From contig OU015649.1 of NCBI GenBank assembly GCA_907165275.2, positions 1,394,001 to 1,458,000 on the forward strand: a stretch of 64,000 nt of DNA. The letters are read 5' to 3'. The translations under genes and the position numbers were made by a program. Position 1 is the stretch's first letter. Each line of letters opens with the position of its first letter. The stretch is from Zygaena filipendulae (lineage: Eukaryota; Arthropoda; Insecta; Lepidoptera; Zygaenidae). Shown piece after piece: positions 41,812 through 52,747 of the stretch. The notes beneath the pieces were generated by a model that did not search any database, was not told the DNA's origin, and saw nothing but the letters and a program-made list of their open reading frames with translations.

Positions 41812-44469
41812 TTATTTCTCAAATACCGGTACAGCTAATGGGAAATAATAATAATATCTTTTCCCTTTTAGTCTAAGATCTGGATTTGGTAACTTTTCCA
41901 ATATTTGATCGAAAGAAACATCAGAAATGTCATTTTCGTCAACTCTAAAAGTGTGACCGTTATCATCACAAATTTTCATATAAGTTACTCTTAGTTCACC
42001 TTCCTCATTATCTATTTGGTTAATTACAGCAGCATAACGGTATTCTAAGTTTCGAACGGGGAACTTAACTAAAACGTAATCACCGACGTTGTATTGGCTG
42101 CTTGTATTACTAGGCCCGGCAATATTCTTAAAATCAGTATTGAACTTATCCCATGATTGTGAAAGATCAGTTTCTGCAATATAGTGGCTATCCGGTTGAT
42201 CGTGGGCTGATCTGGTTTCATCTTCACATTCGGAGTCTGTGTAAACATCCTCGACTCTAAGTTGTTCTTCGTACTTTATAACTCCTAAATTAAAATGCTC
42301 GCAATCGTTATCATTATTGCAGAAACAGCTCAAACTCTTCATTATAAGTTTGTCAGAGCCAAGTGGTGATCCCAGCAAACATCGAGATATATTACCCTTA
42401 ACTTGATGTGTCTTGAGGGTGCCACTAAAAGTTTTCAAATTAGCGGCATCTTTTTGAATTGTGTCAATCATTTCTTGAATAGTCTCATCGCCAATCGTAA
42501 AAATTGTGATTTTAGGACATCTTTGTTGTATAGCGTCTATAAAAGATTCCAAACTATCAATATCACCTCCTGTAGCAACAACAGCATCTGCAGTTCTCTT
42601 GCATGTAGCGCCAACTCCATCAGCAGCACTCTTGCCATGACCACTTTCTGAGTAATTCCAAGAAAACTTTTCTATACTTGGAACCTCTAGATGAAGCCTT
42701 GATGCCATAATATAAAACATTGTTTTATTCCGGTATTGTGTCACTGGTCCATCGCTTACGAAATGAATGCAGGTTGTGTATGGTAGTAAAGACTTAAAAA
42801 TTGGCTTCAAGTGTGCCCATATAGCAGCTGGTGAGTGTGTGGTGTTTTGGGAAACAGTACAATAGGACTTTTTAGAGTATTTGGTGTAAACTACTACAGT
42901 GTGAAGACTAAGCTGCAGTCTCGACCCACCAAAATGATACGCCTGAATTTCTTCACTGTACTTGGTACAGTAATTTTCAGAAAAGTCCATGTGTATTATA
43001 GCCTCCGAGTCATTCAGACTTCCTTTTAAATCCTTAACAGCTCTGTACTGATGCAAATTGTTTCTTTCGTGACAAAAATACGCATCAAAATCTTCGTGTA
43101 AATCTTGTATCAATTCACGCGGGCGAACTGTGAAAGTTCTTTTTAGATACTTTATTACAGTGCGAGCTTTTTTAGACTTAGGATCCTTGTAATCTTGTTT
43201 TTCGGCTACCCATTTTTTATACTGTATAGGCATGCTATCATCAAATTCTCTATATTCAGGATTCTTGTCGGCACAGCGCTGGCATTCCCGAGACAAACAC
43301 TTCTCGTCATAACGATTGCAACAACAGTCTTCTAGTAATTTATTGTAATTATTGTAACGCAATATTTTTCGATTATAGAGTGCAGACAGTTTCAAATCAA
43401 TATTAGCATGCTTTATGCAGTAGCATGTATCCCGTTCATTTATTTTAGGTATAACCACCCAAAATGGACGTAGACGACAGAATGTCGGGTAACTGATTGA
43501 AAAATTATCATTTTTAAATTTCTTATATAAATTGAAAATTGAATCCAACAGGTATCTTTTTTGTTTTCTTACTCCTTTCCTGGTTATAAATTCACGTTTT
43601 CCTGCGCAAATTCGACTATTATCATCACTTTCATAAAAGTTTTGCACTTTCTTCAAAACTTTGAATGAAATGCTGTCTCGGCGAGTTTGTATTGTTGGTA
43701 ACAAACTTATCTGACGTTCTGACTTCTGGATTCTCTTATAAGATATAGCACTGTCTTTGCTCCTCCATAGTTTGTATTTCTTTACTATTTTGCCGGATGT
43801 AATTTTTCCAAAAATTTGTTTTTCTTTAAAAGTTTTTAAATTCCTGTAGTTCTCTTTCAATTGCTCATTCAATACTTCACCAAAAAGCGCCTTTTTAACA
43901 ACTTCTTTGCGAGTCTCTGGAGTATTACATAATCTTGTCAGTTTTGTATTCGGTGTCTCAATATTTTTTTTCATCTTAGCTTTTTCCAAACGCTGTAATC
44001 TCTTTTTATACATCTCTAGTTTCTTTTTGTAATGCTGAATCTTTACGTCTTTCTCTCTCATCACTTCTTCACGCTTCTTTTTAGCTTGTTTTCTTCTAGC
44101 TATAGTTAATACATTTTGTGGCAATCTCAAAGGAGCCGGAGCAGCTGTAGCTGAACACTCTGAATCGGGCGTATTTTCCCTAAGAAAAGTATTTGTGACT
44201 TCTTTCAAAACTTTTTTCTTTGCGCGGTATGTAGCACAATGATCTCTCCAAGTATTTTTTACAGCCTTGTGCTCACGACGACTCATGTTACTAACTAATT
44301 TTCTAGTGCCTTTTTCTTTTTTCCTTTGATATTTTTGACGTTCTTTTTCCTTCATTTCTTCTCTTTTTTTAGGGTCATTTTTAAGCCGATTGTATCTCAA
44401 ACGTTCAGCTTTACGTTTGTCTTCTAATATTTCTTCCCTTGTTTTGCTTGGCTTCTTTTTTGGTGGCAT
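41812..44469 (-). CDS. DDE-type transposase, Sola-like (885 aa)
   Basis: One intact frame with no intron. Residues 1-170 are basic, rich in Lys/Arg and predicted coiled-coil. At 349-400 lies a Cys-rich part (CYCIKHANIDL, DCCCNRYDEKCLSRECQRCA) likely to bind zinc. Catalytic-type motifs are HMDFSEN (Asp495), HFVSDGPVTQYRNK (Asp573) and SWNYSESGHGKSAADGVG (605-618). A C-terminal module at 794-850 (NVGDYVLVKF ... RYAAVINQI) resembles a small barrel reader domain found in related insect and hydra proteins. This layout recurs in transposon-derived proteins that I associate with Sola2; function would be cut-and-paste transposition. Start chosen as the first Met; a splice acceptor lies 13 bases upstream. 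It could also be a domesticated gene, but the TIRs argue for a mobile element. Confidence 0.85.
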   Translation of the reverse strand: MPPKKKPSKTREEILEDKRKAERLRYNRLKNDPKKREEMKEKERQKYQRKKEKGTRKLVSNMSRREHKAVKNTWRDHCATYRAKKKVLKEVTNTFLRENTPDSECSATAAPAPLRLPQNVLTIARRKQAKKKREEVMREKDVKIQHYKKKLEMYKKRLQRLEKAKMKKNIETPNTKLTRLCNTPETRKEVVKKALFGEVLNEQLKENYRNLKTFKEKQIFGKITSGKIVKKYKLWRSKDSAISYKRIQKSERQISLLPTIQTRRDSISFKVLKKVQNFYESDDNSRICAGKREFITRKGVRKQKRYLLDSIFNLYKKFKNDNFSISYPTFCRLRPFWVVIPKINERDTCYCIKHANIDLKLSALYNRKILRYNNYNKLLEDCCCNRYDEKCLSRECQRCADKNPEYREFDDSMPIQYKKWVAEKQDYKDPKSKKARTVIKYLKRTFTVRPRELIQDLHEDFDAYFCHERNNLHQYRAVKDLKGSLNDSEAIIHMDFSENYCTKYSEEIQAYHFGGSRLQLSLHTVVVYTKYSKKSYCTVSQNTTHSPAAIWAHLKPIFKSLLPYTTCIHFVSDGPVTQYRNKTMFYIMASRLHLEVPSIEKFSWNYSESGHGKSAADGVGATCKRTADAVVATGGDIDSLESFIDAIQQRCPKITIFTIGDETIQEMIDTIQKDAANLKTFSGTLKTHQVKGNISRCLLGSPLGSDKLIMKSLSCFCNNDNDCEHFNLGVIKYEEQLRVEDVYTDSECEDETRSAHDQPDSHYIAETDLSQSWDKFNTDFKNIAGPSNTSSQYNVGDYVLVKFPVRNLEYRYAAVINQIDNEEGELRVTYMKICDDNGHTFRVDENDISDVSFDQILEKLPNPDLRLKGKRYYYYFPLAVPVFEK

Positions 44470-44481
44470 TATGGAGTGTCA

Positions 44482-44823
44482 CCTGCACAGGAAAGACAAT
44501 ATTTTTCATTAATGGTCAATGCAAGTTGGTATTATAGATTAGACTAGGCAAATACCTAAAAGAAACAGTCCCCTGTGGTATAGAACAGTCCCCTGTGCCA
44601 TATATTGACAGGGTACTGTGCCCAGGGGACTGTTATTTATACATAAAAAGTTACCCAGCATAAAATCCTTTTCAGTTTATTCAAATTGAAGAGGCAGACA
44701 TGATAACATACTTGCTAAGTAATCATTAAGGAAAATACATTATAATTTTTATAAATTAAACAATAAAAAAAAGCTTACCAGTGGACTGTTTCAGCTAGCG
44801 GCCCAGACACGTGGTTCACTTAC
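44482..44823 (-). promoter_or_regulatory. Candidate 5' UTR intron and noncoding first exon of the transposase
   Basis: Acceptor CCTGTGCAG ends at 44483. Upstream donors GTAAGTG (44823-44817) and GTAAGC (44778-44773) are good matches. A noncoding first exon would lie near 44780-44900. Confidence 0.45.
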
Positions 44824-45178
44824 AAACGCATCGGTGACAATGCACAAAATGGCGTTAGCCCGCTTAGCCCTGCAAACGAACTAACTTCACACCGATTACG
44901 TTCCGATTCACGACATAAATGACCGCGCCAATGAATAGTGTGATTCTAGTGCAATTTTCTAATTAAGTCAGGGGACTGTTCCAAAAAATCGAGGACAGCA
45001 TTTGATTACCGTTTTTTTAATTAATTTTTTATTTTAAAAATATGATTGTGTTTTTTATAGATGCTTACTGTATTCTAGTATTATTATTATTTTTTTATTC
45101 CGGAAATAATCATACTGACATTGAATATTTGTTACAAGACTTCAAGATTTTGAAAATGGGACACCACAGGGGACTGTT
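44564..45178. promoter_or_regulatory. Cluster of CAGGGGACTGTT motifs, right side
   Basis: Exact copies at 44564-44575 (inverted), 44584-44595 (inverted), 44623-44634, 44969-44980 and 45167-45178 (last two direct); a variant CAGGGTACTGTG lies at 44609. They flank the transposase promoter and approach the TIR, so transposase binding or self-regulation is plausible. Confidence 0.7.
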
Positions 45179-45334
45179 AATTGAGGTGTTTGAAGTGTAT
45201 TATTTAAATATTTTAATTTGAATATGACTATTTTAGGCTATGGCGTGTCAAGAATAGTTGATATACTGTCGTTTTAATATATTGAACTCAGTAATAATAA
45301 GACCGATTTTTTTTTAAATGCCTGGGACAGCGAT

Positions 45335-45362
45335 TTTCCAATTAGTGGAGAAATGCCCAGAT
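45335..45362. repeat. Right TIR and target duplication
   Basis: TIR complement of GGGCATTTCTCCACTAA, then AGAT at 45359-45362. Confidence 0.85.
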
Positions 45363-47090
45363 ATACTATATTCTATGATGGAGTACATATGTTGTAAATT
45401 GTTTTCAGTGAAAAGGAATTTCAGTATTCACACCTCAATTTCAGTGTTTTCAGTGTAGTCAAAAATAGAGAAATAATAAAATTATAGTCCCTACAAACTA
45501 CATACAAAGGTGTTTTGAAACTATGTATAAAAAAATTCACTTTTCACACATTCTTCATGCGCCTCGCCTTGAGGATGAAATAGCAACACTCCGTTCCCTA
45601 CTCTTTATTGGGGATCGAGTCTCGAAGATTTAAAAAAATGATTTTTTTTAGTTTCAGGATTTAACGGTTAACGGAACGTACCGTATAGGTTTTGATTCCA
45701 TTGTCTTGATAGACCAACAGACAGACAAACAGACGGACAAGGAAGTGATCCTAATAGGGTTCCTATTTTCCCTTTGTGGTTTTGAACCATATAAAAAACA
45801 AAAAAACCAACGATTCTAAAGGTGGCACCAGACCCCTAGATCTAACAGAGATCACTGTTCACAATAAAAATTGAGTTCCTGAGTTGTCTAATGTGGATAT
45901 TGTCCTTTTGATAGGACAACATCTGTTCAAGGTCACTGACACAGCCGTTGGATTACGTGAGATGAATTTGGAAATCTCAATCCGACACTTTTATATAAAT
46001 TTTTTGTTTCAATCATTTACCTCGGGGTATTCTTGAGAAATGATACCTAATGGCGATATAATATGGCAATGGGTACCTCGGTATCTATCTAATATCTATC
46101 AGACCTTTCTCAATCAATCAATCACTTTCAAATCGTATAACGACGTTTTAGTTTGGTACTTATGTTTCCCATCCTGAATAAAATTACCCTATTTTTAAAA
46201 TTAATCCTTTTCTGTACTCCTGACAAAGTGTTTGCAAAATTTCATGACAATCGGTCGAATAGGCTATTGTTTGTTTGTTTTTCTTATGTGTTGTAGGTAC
46301 TTAAATAAATGTAGTTTCTATCTTGTTTCTTCTCTTTGTAGTTGAGTCGTTAAAGCGTTACAAACAAACAAATAATCTCACATTCGCATTTATAATGTTA
46401 AGGATACCTAGTAGATATCGATTATTACATATTTTTAATTTAAACTGATTTATCCCCCCCAGAATTCCAATACATCTGAAGAATATTTAGGACTTTAAAG
46501 TCGATTTTCATTTTAGTGCAAAGAAGTCAGAAGTGTTTCACAAAGTTGTATGTTGTCTAGAGCTTACAACAAAGGTCACTGTTGCTGCATAGTGCGGCGC
46601 GGCTGAGGGGCATGCAACGCTCAGCACACTGGAATGCCGCAGACTGGTCTAGTGGAAAGCTGCACGAGCAATCTTCGAACCCATGTCTAGATCTTTAGAG
46701 TATAAAGTTGTCTGTCGCTAGATACTAACGGATACCGATGGCAATTAGAAAGATTTTATCGCTCCATCATTATTAATTTTATTATTAGTTGACAGTAGTT
46801 GAGAAAATCTATTAGGTGTATAAAAATAATGTTGGTACAAGTATGAGATTGATAAATTCACAATGATTTATTGAACTGATTGAGCTCACAGCCTAGGTTT
46901 GGGTTCATGTAAGAAAGGTTCTTATGTATGTTCCTATCTATATTAGATAATAAGCTACCTGAAGAATCCCGGAACTCTCGTAAGTTGAACAGCTAGCAAT
47001 AGCTAAGTAACAATGAAATATGTAGTTATAGAAAACAATTCTTTTAGACAAATTGCGACTTAAACAAAATACGATTTGCAGTTTACATAA
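45363..47090. other. No gene seen
   Basis: AT-rich with a decayed Helitron-like stretch around 46140-46405 (TTTCATGACAATCGGTCGAA, GCATTTATAATGTTAAGGAT). No coding frame of note. Confidence 0.5.
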
Positions 47091-47322
47091 TCTAATATTT
47101 ATATAAATCACGTGTCACGTTGTTTGTCCGCGATGGACTCCGAAACTACTGAACGGATTTTGATAAAATTTTGTAACCATTCATAAAATGGTCCAACTTA
47201 AAAGACAGGATAGTTTTTATCCCGGAATCCCCTCAGGAACTGAAGGACATAGAGTACTTTTTTCCCAAAACCTCCGCGGGAACTCCGATATTACCGCGGA
47301 TGAAATCGCGGGGGACAGCTAG
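47091..47322 (+). mobile_element. Helitron-like nonautonomous element, complete
   Basis: A|TCTAATATTTATATAAATCA start; body GTTTGTCCGCGATGGACTCC; end GATGAAATCGCGGGGGACAG followed by CTAG|T. Terminal hairpin CCGCGG..CGCGG present. Confidence 0.8.
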
Positions 47323-47439
47323 TACTTATAAAACGAAGAACGTGACATGATGGATGACTTGGACATTTAATCTCAGTAAAAGTTATTGAATCACTATAAA
47401 ACAATGGGCCATAACCAAGCATTTCTTTACGAAGACTAG

Positions 47440-47520
47440 TCCCGCTTTATCCGTCTTCACCAGCTCATCGGTCCATCCTTTGGCAGACGTGGCCATACTC
47501 GACATTTTTTCTACCCTAAG
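47440..47520 (-). repeat. LINE-related repeat fragment
   Basis: CAGCTCATCGGTCCATCCTT and GGCAGACGTGGCCATACTCG resemble 28785-28960. Short and decayed. Confidence 0.4.
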
Positions 47521-48469
47521 GACTGTCAGCTATATTATGAGCGATGTAGTGACTCAGTACTCACTACTGCTTAAGCCAAAGAATACAGAATATTACTATG
47601 TAAAGAAGCGACACTCTCCGCCTCCCACCAATTTCTTACCTCCTCATGCCCCGTGAAGGTGGTACTTACTGTCTACTCGCTGTCAACCTTACGATACGCA
47701 CACAAGCACAACACGTGTACGTACAAGCCGGCCGTCTTTACTTGTGGGAAAGTACTTGAAACAGTATATTTGTATGGAGTGTCACCGAGTTTGTGACTCT
47801 TTGAGCTACTTGTATAACGTTCACTTGACAACGTGTATAGTAAAATTTCTGACAATCGGTTAAGTAGCTAAGGCGAATAAGGGACAAACAGAAAGACAGA
47901 GTTAATTTCGCATTAATAAATAATTTTAGTGCCTACCCACATTATATATTACTCTGGAAAAGTGGAAGATTTGGGAAAAACTTAAATTTTTTTTTTCTAT
48001 TTTTTTATAAATTGACTAAAATTTAGTCAGGATAACGTCTGTCGGGTCAGGTAGTAATAATTGAATAGTATTTTGTATATATTTTTTGTCGTAATATCAT
48101 ACATAATAATACATATGTACTTACGTCATATAAAATCATATCGACTTTTGTTTTTTCCGTCACCTGTTGCACTCTGGTATATTATCTTATAAAGTTTGTA
48201 TATTTTTACGTCCGTGCGTAAATTGAAATCTTGGATATTTTTTTAAGTTTTTTTTGTAGACATTTGAGTTTCAATGCTCCGAATTAGATAAATATTTTGG
48301 CAATGTGAAACAATATACGCACTTCTCAGTTTCCTTTTTAAATTCAAACAAGGAACTCATTAAAATGCACCAGTGTTTAGTTGAAAGAACTTTTTTTTTG
48401 GTTTGATTTAGAATGTGGAAATGGATTTATTGTTAGTGGTTTCTTTTTTTTTTTAATCAACGCAAAGAC

Positions 48470-48580
48470 CTTGGACCGCGTACCGACCGTGTTGCGTTAG
48501 GGAGCAAACTGTACTAGAGTAACGAGGGCGGGCGGCTGCCCCCGTCTCGGGCGGGCGGTTTTAGCCGCACTCGCGTTTTA
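48470..48580. other. Isolated GC-rich island
   Basis: GCGGGCGGCTGCCCCCGTCTC and neighbouring bases contrast with AT-rich flanks. May be a CpG-rich promoter or noncoding first exon (for instance of the DYRK gene), but no splice or core promoter signal proves it. Confidence 0.25.
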
Positions 48581-49077
48581 ATTCAGTTAGTATTTCCAAT
48601 AACACTATTGTCCACCTGAGTTTAATTACAAAATGCTAATGGTCGCACAAATTCTCCTCGACGCCATTATTTTCAACGAAGTTAACATGGGCACGTAAAC
48701 TAATTAGAAACTTCGGCTTCTACGGTGATTGAGGAAAAACAATACCTACCTATATATTAGAGTACGTAGTATATTTACTCTGAGATATTAGTGAAACTAT
48801 AGAAGATTCGTAAAAAAATGACAACAAACTATAAATTATTAACAAAAATATCCTAACTATATCAGATATTAAACGACTTCTACTTTCTACATAGAGAGTT
48901 AAATTATGCATGCTAATAAAATATGTAGGTAAAACCATTTTTTAAATGTTTGTATGTTTGTTTGTCCGGGCTAATCTTAGGGAAGGCTGAACAGATCATT
49001 TTTACCACAACCTTTTCAATTATACCAGTTTATGTTTAACTTATATATTTATGTAACTACTTACTTATATATTACTA

Positions 49078-49267
49078 CTAGCTGTCCCACGCGATTTCAT
49101 CCGCGGTAGTTTCGGAGTTCCCGCGGGAATTCCGGGATAAAAACTATCCTATCTTTTAAGTTGGACCATATTATAAATAGTTACAAAATTTTATCAAAAT
49201 CCGTTCAGTAGTTTCGGAGTCCATCGCGGACAAACAACGTGACACGTGATTTATATATATTAGAAGA
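49078..49267 (-). mobile_element. Helitron-like nonautonomous element, complete
   Basis: Minus strand A|TCTTCTAATATATATAAATC ... TGGGACAGCTAG|T. Same subfamily as 47091-47322 but 190 bp, without the duplicated inner block. Confidence 0.8.
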
Positions 49268-49640
49268 TGTCGGTAAATATTGTATTCGAATTTCGAATGT
49301 AGCGTAATATATGTCCGTATATTATGTGTACATAATATATGATTCCGCACATCTTACCTTTATTTATTAGGAAAAATTAAGTACTTAGTATCATGTGTTT
49401 TACTCTGTTTTACTTTACTAAAACTTTACCAATTGCTCGAGCTTTTGGCGTGCTTACAGAAGTTGTACACGAAATATTGCTTGTAAGCTTTGGTAAGCAT
49501 CCGACCACATTTAAATTTTGATGAAGAAGTGTCTAATAAATCCATATTACGACCAACAACGTCTGCCAAATTTTTTATTCGTGTTTGGGATCAAATAAAT
49601 GTGTGTTGTGAAGTGGATTATTATTATTATAAGTAGAGTG

Positions 49641-49798
49641 TGTTCCGGCAGCCCCACTTGAAAGCCAGTTCCCATCCCCATTCCAGGTCGGCAATGCACC
49701 TGCATGCCTTCTGGTGTTACAGATGTCTATGGGCAGCGGTAATCACTTACCATCAGGTGTACCACTTGCCCGTTTGCCCCCTATGACATAAAAAAAAA
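49641..49798 (+). repeat. LINE 3' end, ACACCTGATGG family
   Basis: CCCATTCCAGGTCGGCAATG, CACTTACCATCAGGTGTACC and CCCCCTATGACATAAAAAAA with A tail. A SINE tail (GTGTTGTGAAGTGGATTATT) precedes it at 49605. Confidence 0.68.
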
Positions 49799-50369
49799 TG
49801 TGATTTTAATATTTTTAATTCAATATAATACGTACATCACCGCACTTTCCGCACTCGTAATGAAATATACTATTTTATTTCATTATAAGTTTATGTTAAC
49901 TTTGTTAAATTTCACGACTCTAATTTTGTAAAGTTTGTATACCTACATCATAGTGAAAATTATGACTTTTTTTCCTATTTGATCGGTATTTAACGAAAAT
50001 TATAGTGGGCATTATACGTAGGTATGTATGTATATATGGAATCGAGCTAACTTGCCGTGGGATTAGTTGGAAACAGTCTCGGTTGACATCGACGCCTACA
50101 GACCGTCATAGCCTTCGCACGAACGATATTTCGAGTCGTAGATATTATAGGGAATCGGACAAATTTTTTCACAGTTTTTTAAATTTAGTTTGTTACGATT
50201 TAATTCAAAAACTACTGGGGCGGTTTCAAAAATACTTTCACCAACATAGGCTATATTGTAACCCGGCATATACCCGCGGCAACTCCGTAATTACCGCAGG
50301 TGAAACCATAAAAGTTAGTGCTTATAAAGCTTGGACATTATCACACCACGCCACCTAGTCCCAAAATAA

Positions 50370-50517
50370 GTAGAGCTTCTGTACCCAGATCGAGACGAAC
50401 AAACTCAGGGTGACCACAAAATATGTTTATCACAAATGTCATTCTAAGGCCGAAATCGAACTCGGGACCTGTCTTAGCCGTCAGGCTTACATACCACTAC
50501 ACCAACCGCGGTGCTGT
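50370..50517 (-). mobile_element. tRNA-derived SINE, second family
   Basis: Minus strand reads CACCGCGGTTGGTGTAGTGG (A box), TAAGCCTGACGGCTAAGACA, CCCGAGTTCGATTTCGGCC (B box), then a non-tRNA body. Shares the head with 35200-35340. Confidence 0.7.
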
Positions 50518-50624
50518 CAAAAATTCGAAATCGGGGCTATCTCGTGAAAAAACTGCTTAAAATATAGATAAGAAATTGCTTAAAATATTTGATACTAAAT
50601 TACTTATAATATTAATCACTAACT

Positions 50625-50735
50625 GTTTGTCGTGGGTTCACTCGTGTCAATTTCGGAGTTCCCGTGGGAATTCCGGAATAAAGTAGGTATCCGATGTCCT
50701 TTCTGCACCCCCGAAAACGTGTATCCAAAATTGGC
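50625..50735 (-). repeat. Helitron-like repeat fragment
   Basis: TTCGGAGTTCCCGTGGGAAT and CCGAAAACGTGTATCCAAAA show the family core. The 3' end is changed and the 5' half is missing. Confidence 0.5.
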
Positions 50736-51384
50736 GTGAAAAGATGTCAGAGTAAGCACGATCAGATGTCAGAGTAAGCACTAGAAGTCGTTCGTGCTGA
50801 GGCCACCGCAACGTGATCCACGTGCTGTCGCCGGCTCGTTAGCTTTATTTAATTAATTACTATTTGATAAGATAAGCCCGCTCGCTGTCACGTTGGAGAT
50901 ACAAAATTAAATTGGACTAACTACACTGTGTGATGTTAACGGATGTGTCAACGTTATAATAGTAAGTAGGTGCCTACATTTCAACAGTATTGTCTGTCTG
51001 TTAATCTAATAATGTTTGCAATCACTTGCTATGACTCTACTATATTGTGTGCCTTATTCAAAGTCTTTGTACCTAACCAAGTGCGCCATTTTCATATTAT
51101 TTATATAGCTAAGCTCGGCGCTCCAACTTCACATGCTTGGTCTTATGATTTTCCCGTGGAATACCTATGTAGAAACTTATTCCACCAAAAACATAAATGC
51201 AAAAAAGGAAAGCCAAGTTCAATAAAAAAATTATGCTAGGCCGTGGGCTTCGCCGCAAAAAGAATAAAGATCTAAATGAGTGCCAAGTTCTATGCAAAAT
51301 CGAAATATGTATTTATAGGAACAAAATAACATGAATAAGTATTGAACTTTATTTATTTGCTTTATTGGATTTGTTATTTAAAAA

Positions 51385-51533
51385 TGTGAGATCTTAAAGT
51401 AGGTTAGATTTGACTTTGCCAGTTTTCATTACAACAGTCATTTTATAAAGTTATTAAATATAATATATGTATGTATATTTTAATTCTGATAAAAACTGGC
51501 CAAGTCAAATCTAACCTACTTTAAGATCTCACA
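51385..51533. mobile_element. 149-bp foldback MITE
   Basis: Arms of about 45 bp: TGTGAGATCTTAAAGTAGGT... (51385-51429) and its complement (51488-51533), with only a few mismatches. AT-rich centre. Confidence 0.85.
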
Positions 51534-51534
51534 A

Positions 51535-51663
51535 ACCATTGCACCAAATTGGATATTTTTTTTCCGTTTTCGATATTATCGGGACAAGGTCTGTGTAAAA
51601 GAAGTTTGGAGTTCTTGTGGGAATTCCGAAACTCACGCGGGTGAAACCGCGGGGCACAGCTAG
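51535..51663 (+). repeat. Helitron-like element, 3' part
   Basis: GGGAATTCCGAAACTCACGC, GGGTGAAACCGCGGGGCACA and final GCTAG|T. It starts directly beside the 51385-51533 MITE. Confidence 0.62.
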
Positions 51664-52439
51664 TTTATCATGAATATGTAAATGTAAGTAACGCCTGTCA
51701 TTTTAAGATAGCAATAACTATGTAGTATGTTTCTCTCTGGTTTCTTTAGAAATATAATGCTGAAAGTAAGATTTACGTATCATAAGGCGTCAATAAAGCA
51801 TAAATATGCATATTATTAGGGTTGCCATTATTGTAGAGAAATGACGCGGGATTTATTAACGGTTTATTGTAATAAAAAAATCAATGGAAAACGACAATTA
51901 ACAAAAACAAGTCACTCCAATCATGATTTCTTCGCCCAGTCATATTTTGACGTAGATTTTACCTTATTAGGTAAGTATGTCTTTTTGTGTTTTGGCATAT
52001 TCGTGCCGCCGCGCGTCTCTCGCCTGCCGTCGGCTTCGAGCCTTTAGTGTATATTGAAATATTGATAAATGGGACAAAAACGAGACAAGTAACAATACGG
52101 GACGTGATACTTCAATACGGTGACAGTCCCGTATATACGGGACGTATGGCAACCCTACATACAATTACACAATACAATACAATCTGTCTACCGTGCTTTC
52201 ACCCTCATTAATTACGGGGTTTTTGAATTTAGAGATAAAAGTACCTACCTAACGTCCTTTTCTGTACCCCTGACAACTTGAATGCAAAATTTTATGAAAG
52301 TTGTACAAAAGTTGTTAAGGCGTAAAAGCATGAGTTTGTTAACTCACATTATCTATGGATTTCCAATAATTTGAAATTTAGTTCACAATTTTAACTATCC
52401 CAAGGCCCATTTGCCGCAGATTTAATTTGTAATCAGTAA

Positions 52440-52560
52440 ATCCGTGCCCAGAGCGTGGGCAGCGGCCGCCTGCCGCGTTCGAGACGCACCCGCCTCGGGC
52501 CGCTCGCCGCGCCGCTCGAGCGGGCCTCGTGAGCCGAAGCCGCACGCGACCAAAGCAATC
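52440..52560. other. Isolated GC-rich island
   Basis: Dense CpG over about 120 bp (GCGGCCGCCTGCCGCGTTCG, GCCGCTCGCCGCGCCGCTCG) between AT-rich flanks. Candidate promoter or noncoding exon; a possible minus-strand donor GTGCGT is present. No protein match. Confidence 0.3.
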
Positions 52561-52747
52561 CAATTATAAACATACCGACAACAAAGACTAAGAAAAAACA
52601 ATGTGACGCACTAAACAGCTAACGTGTACCCAATAAGCAAGCAGAGACTGCAACAATACTGCTGAACATCACAAATGGGAGTAGGTATGTAAGTTAAAAA
52701 TGTGTATAAACTATAAAACTTTCGAAAGACAGCCTTCTATGTATAAT

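Larger units (their letters stand above)
41169..45358 (-). mobile_element. DNA transposon with intact transposase, Sola-like (tentative)
   Basis: 4190 bp. TIRs at 41169-41192 and 45335-45358 begin GGGTGTTTCTCTACTAC and GGGCATTTCTCCACTAA and match at 20 of 24 positions. Both are followed inwards by CACTGTCCCCAGCAT / CGCTGTCCCAGGCAT. Flanks carry the 4-bp duplication AGAT (41165-41168, 45359-45362). Inside is one uninterrupted 885-codon transposase plus several CAGGGGACTGTT motifs near both ends. The intact gene and ends make it a candidate active autonomous element. A 4-bp duplication and this transposase type suggest Sola; this is inference from memory of the family. Confidence 0.85.

Noticed and set aside
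50005..50358. 117-codon plus-strand open frame.
   Set aside because: Its 3' half is Helitron-like sequence (GCGGCAACTCCGTAATTACC) and no domain or splice context was found.
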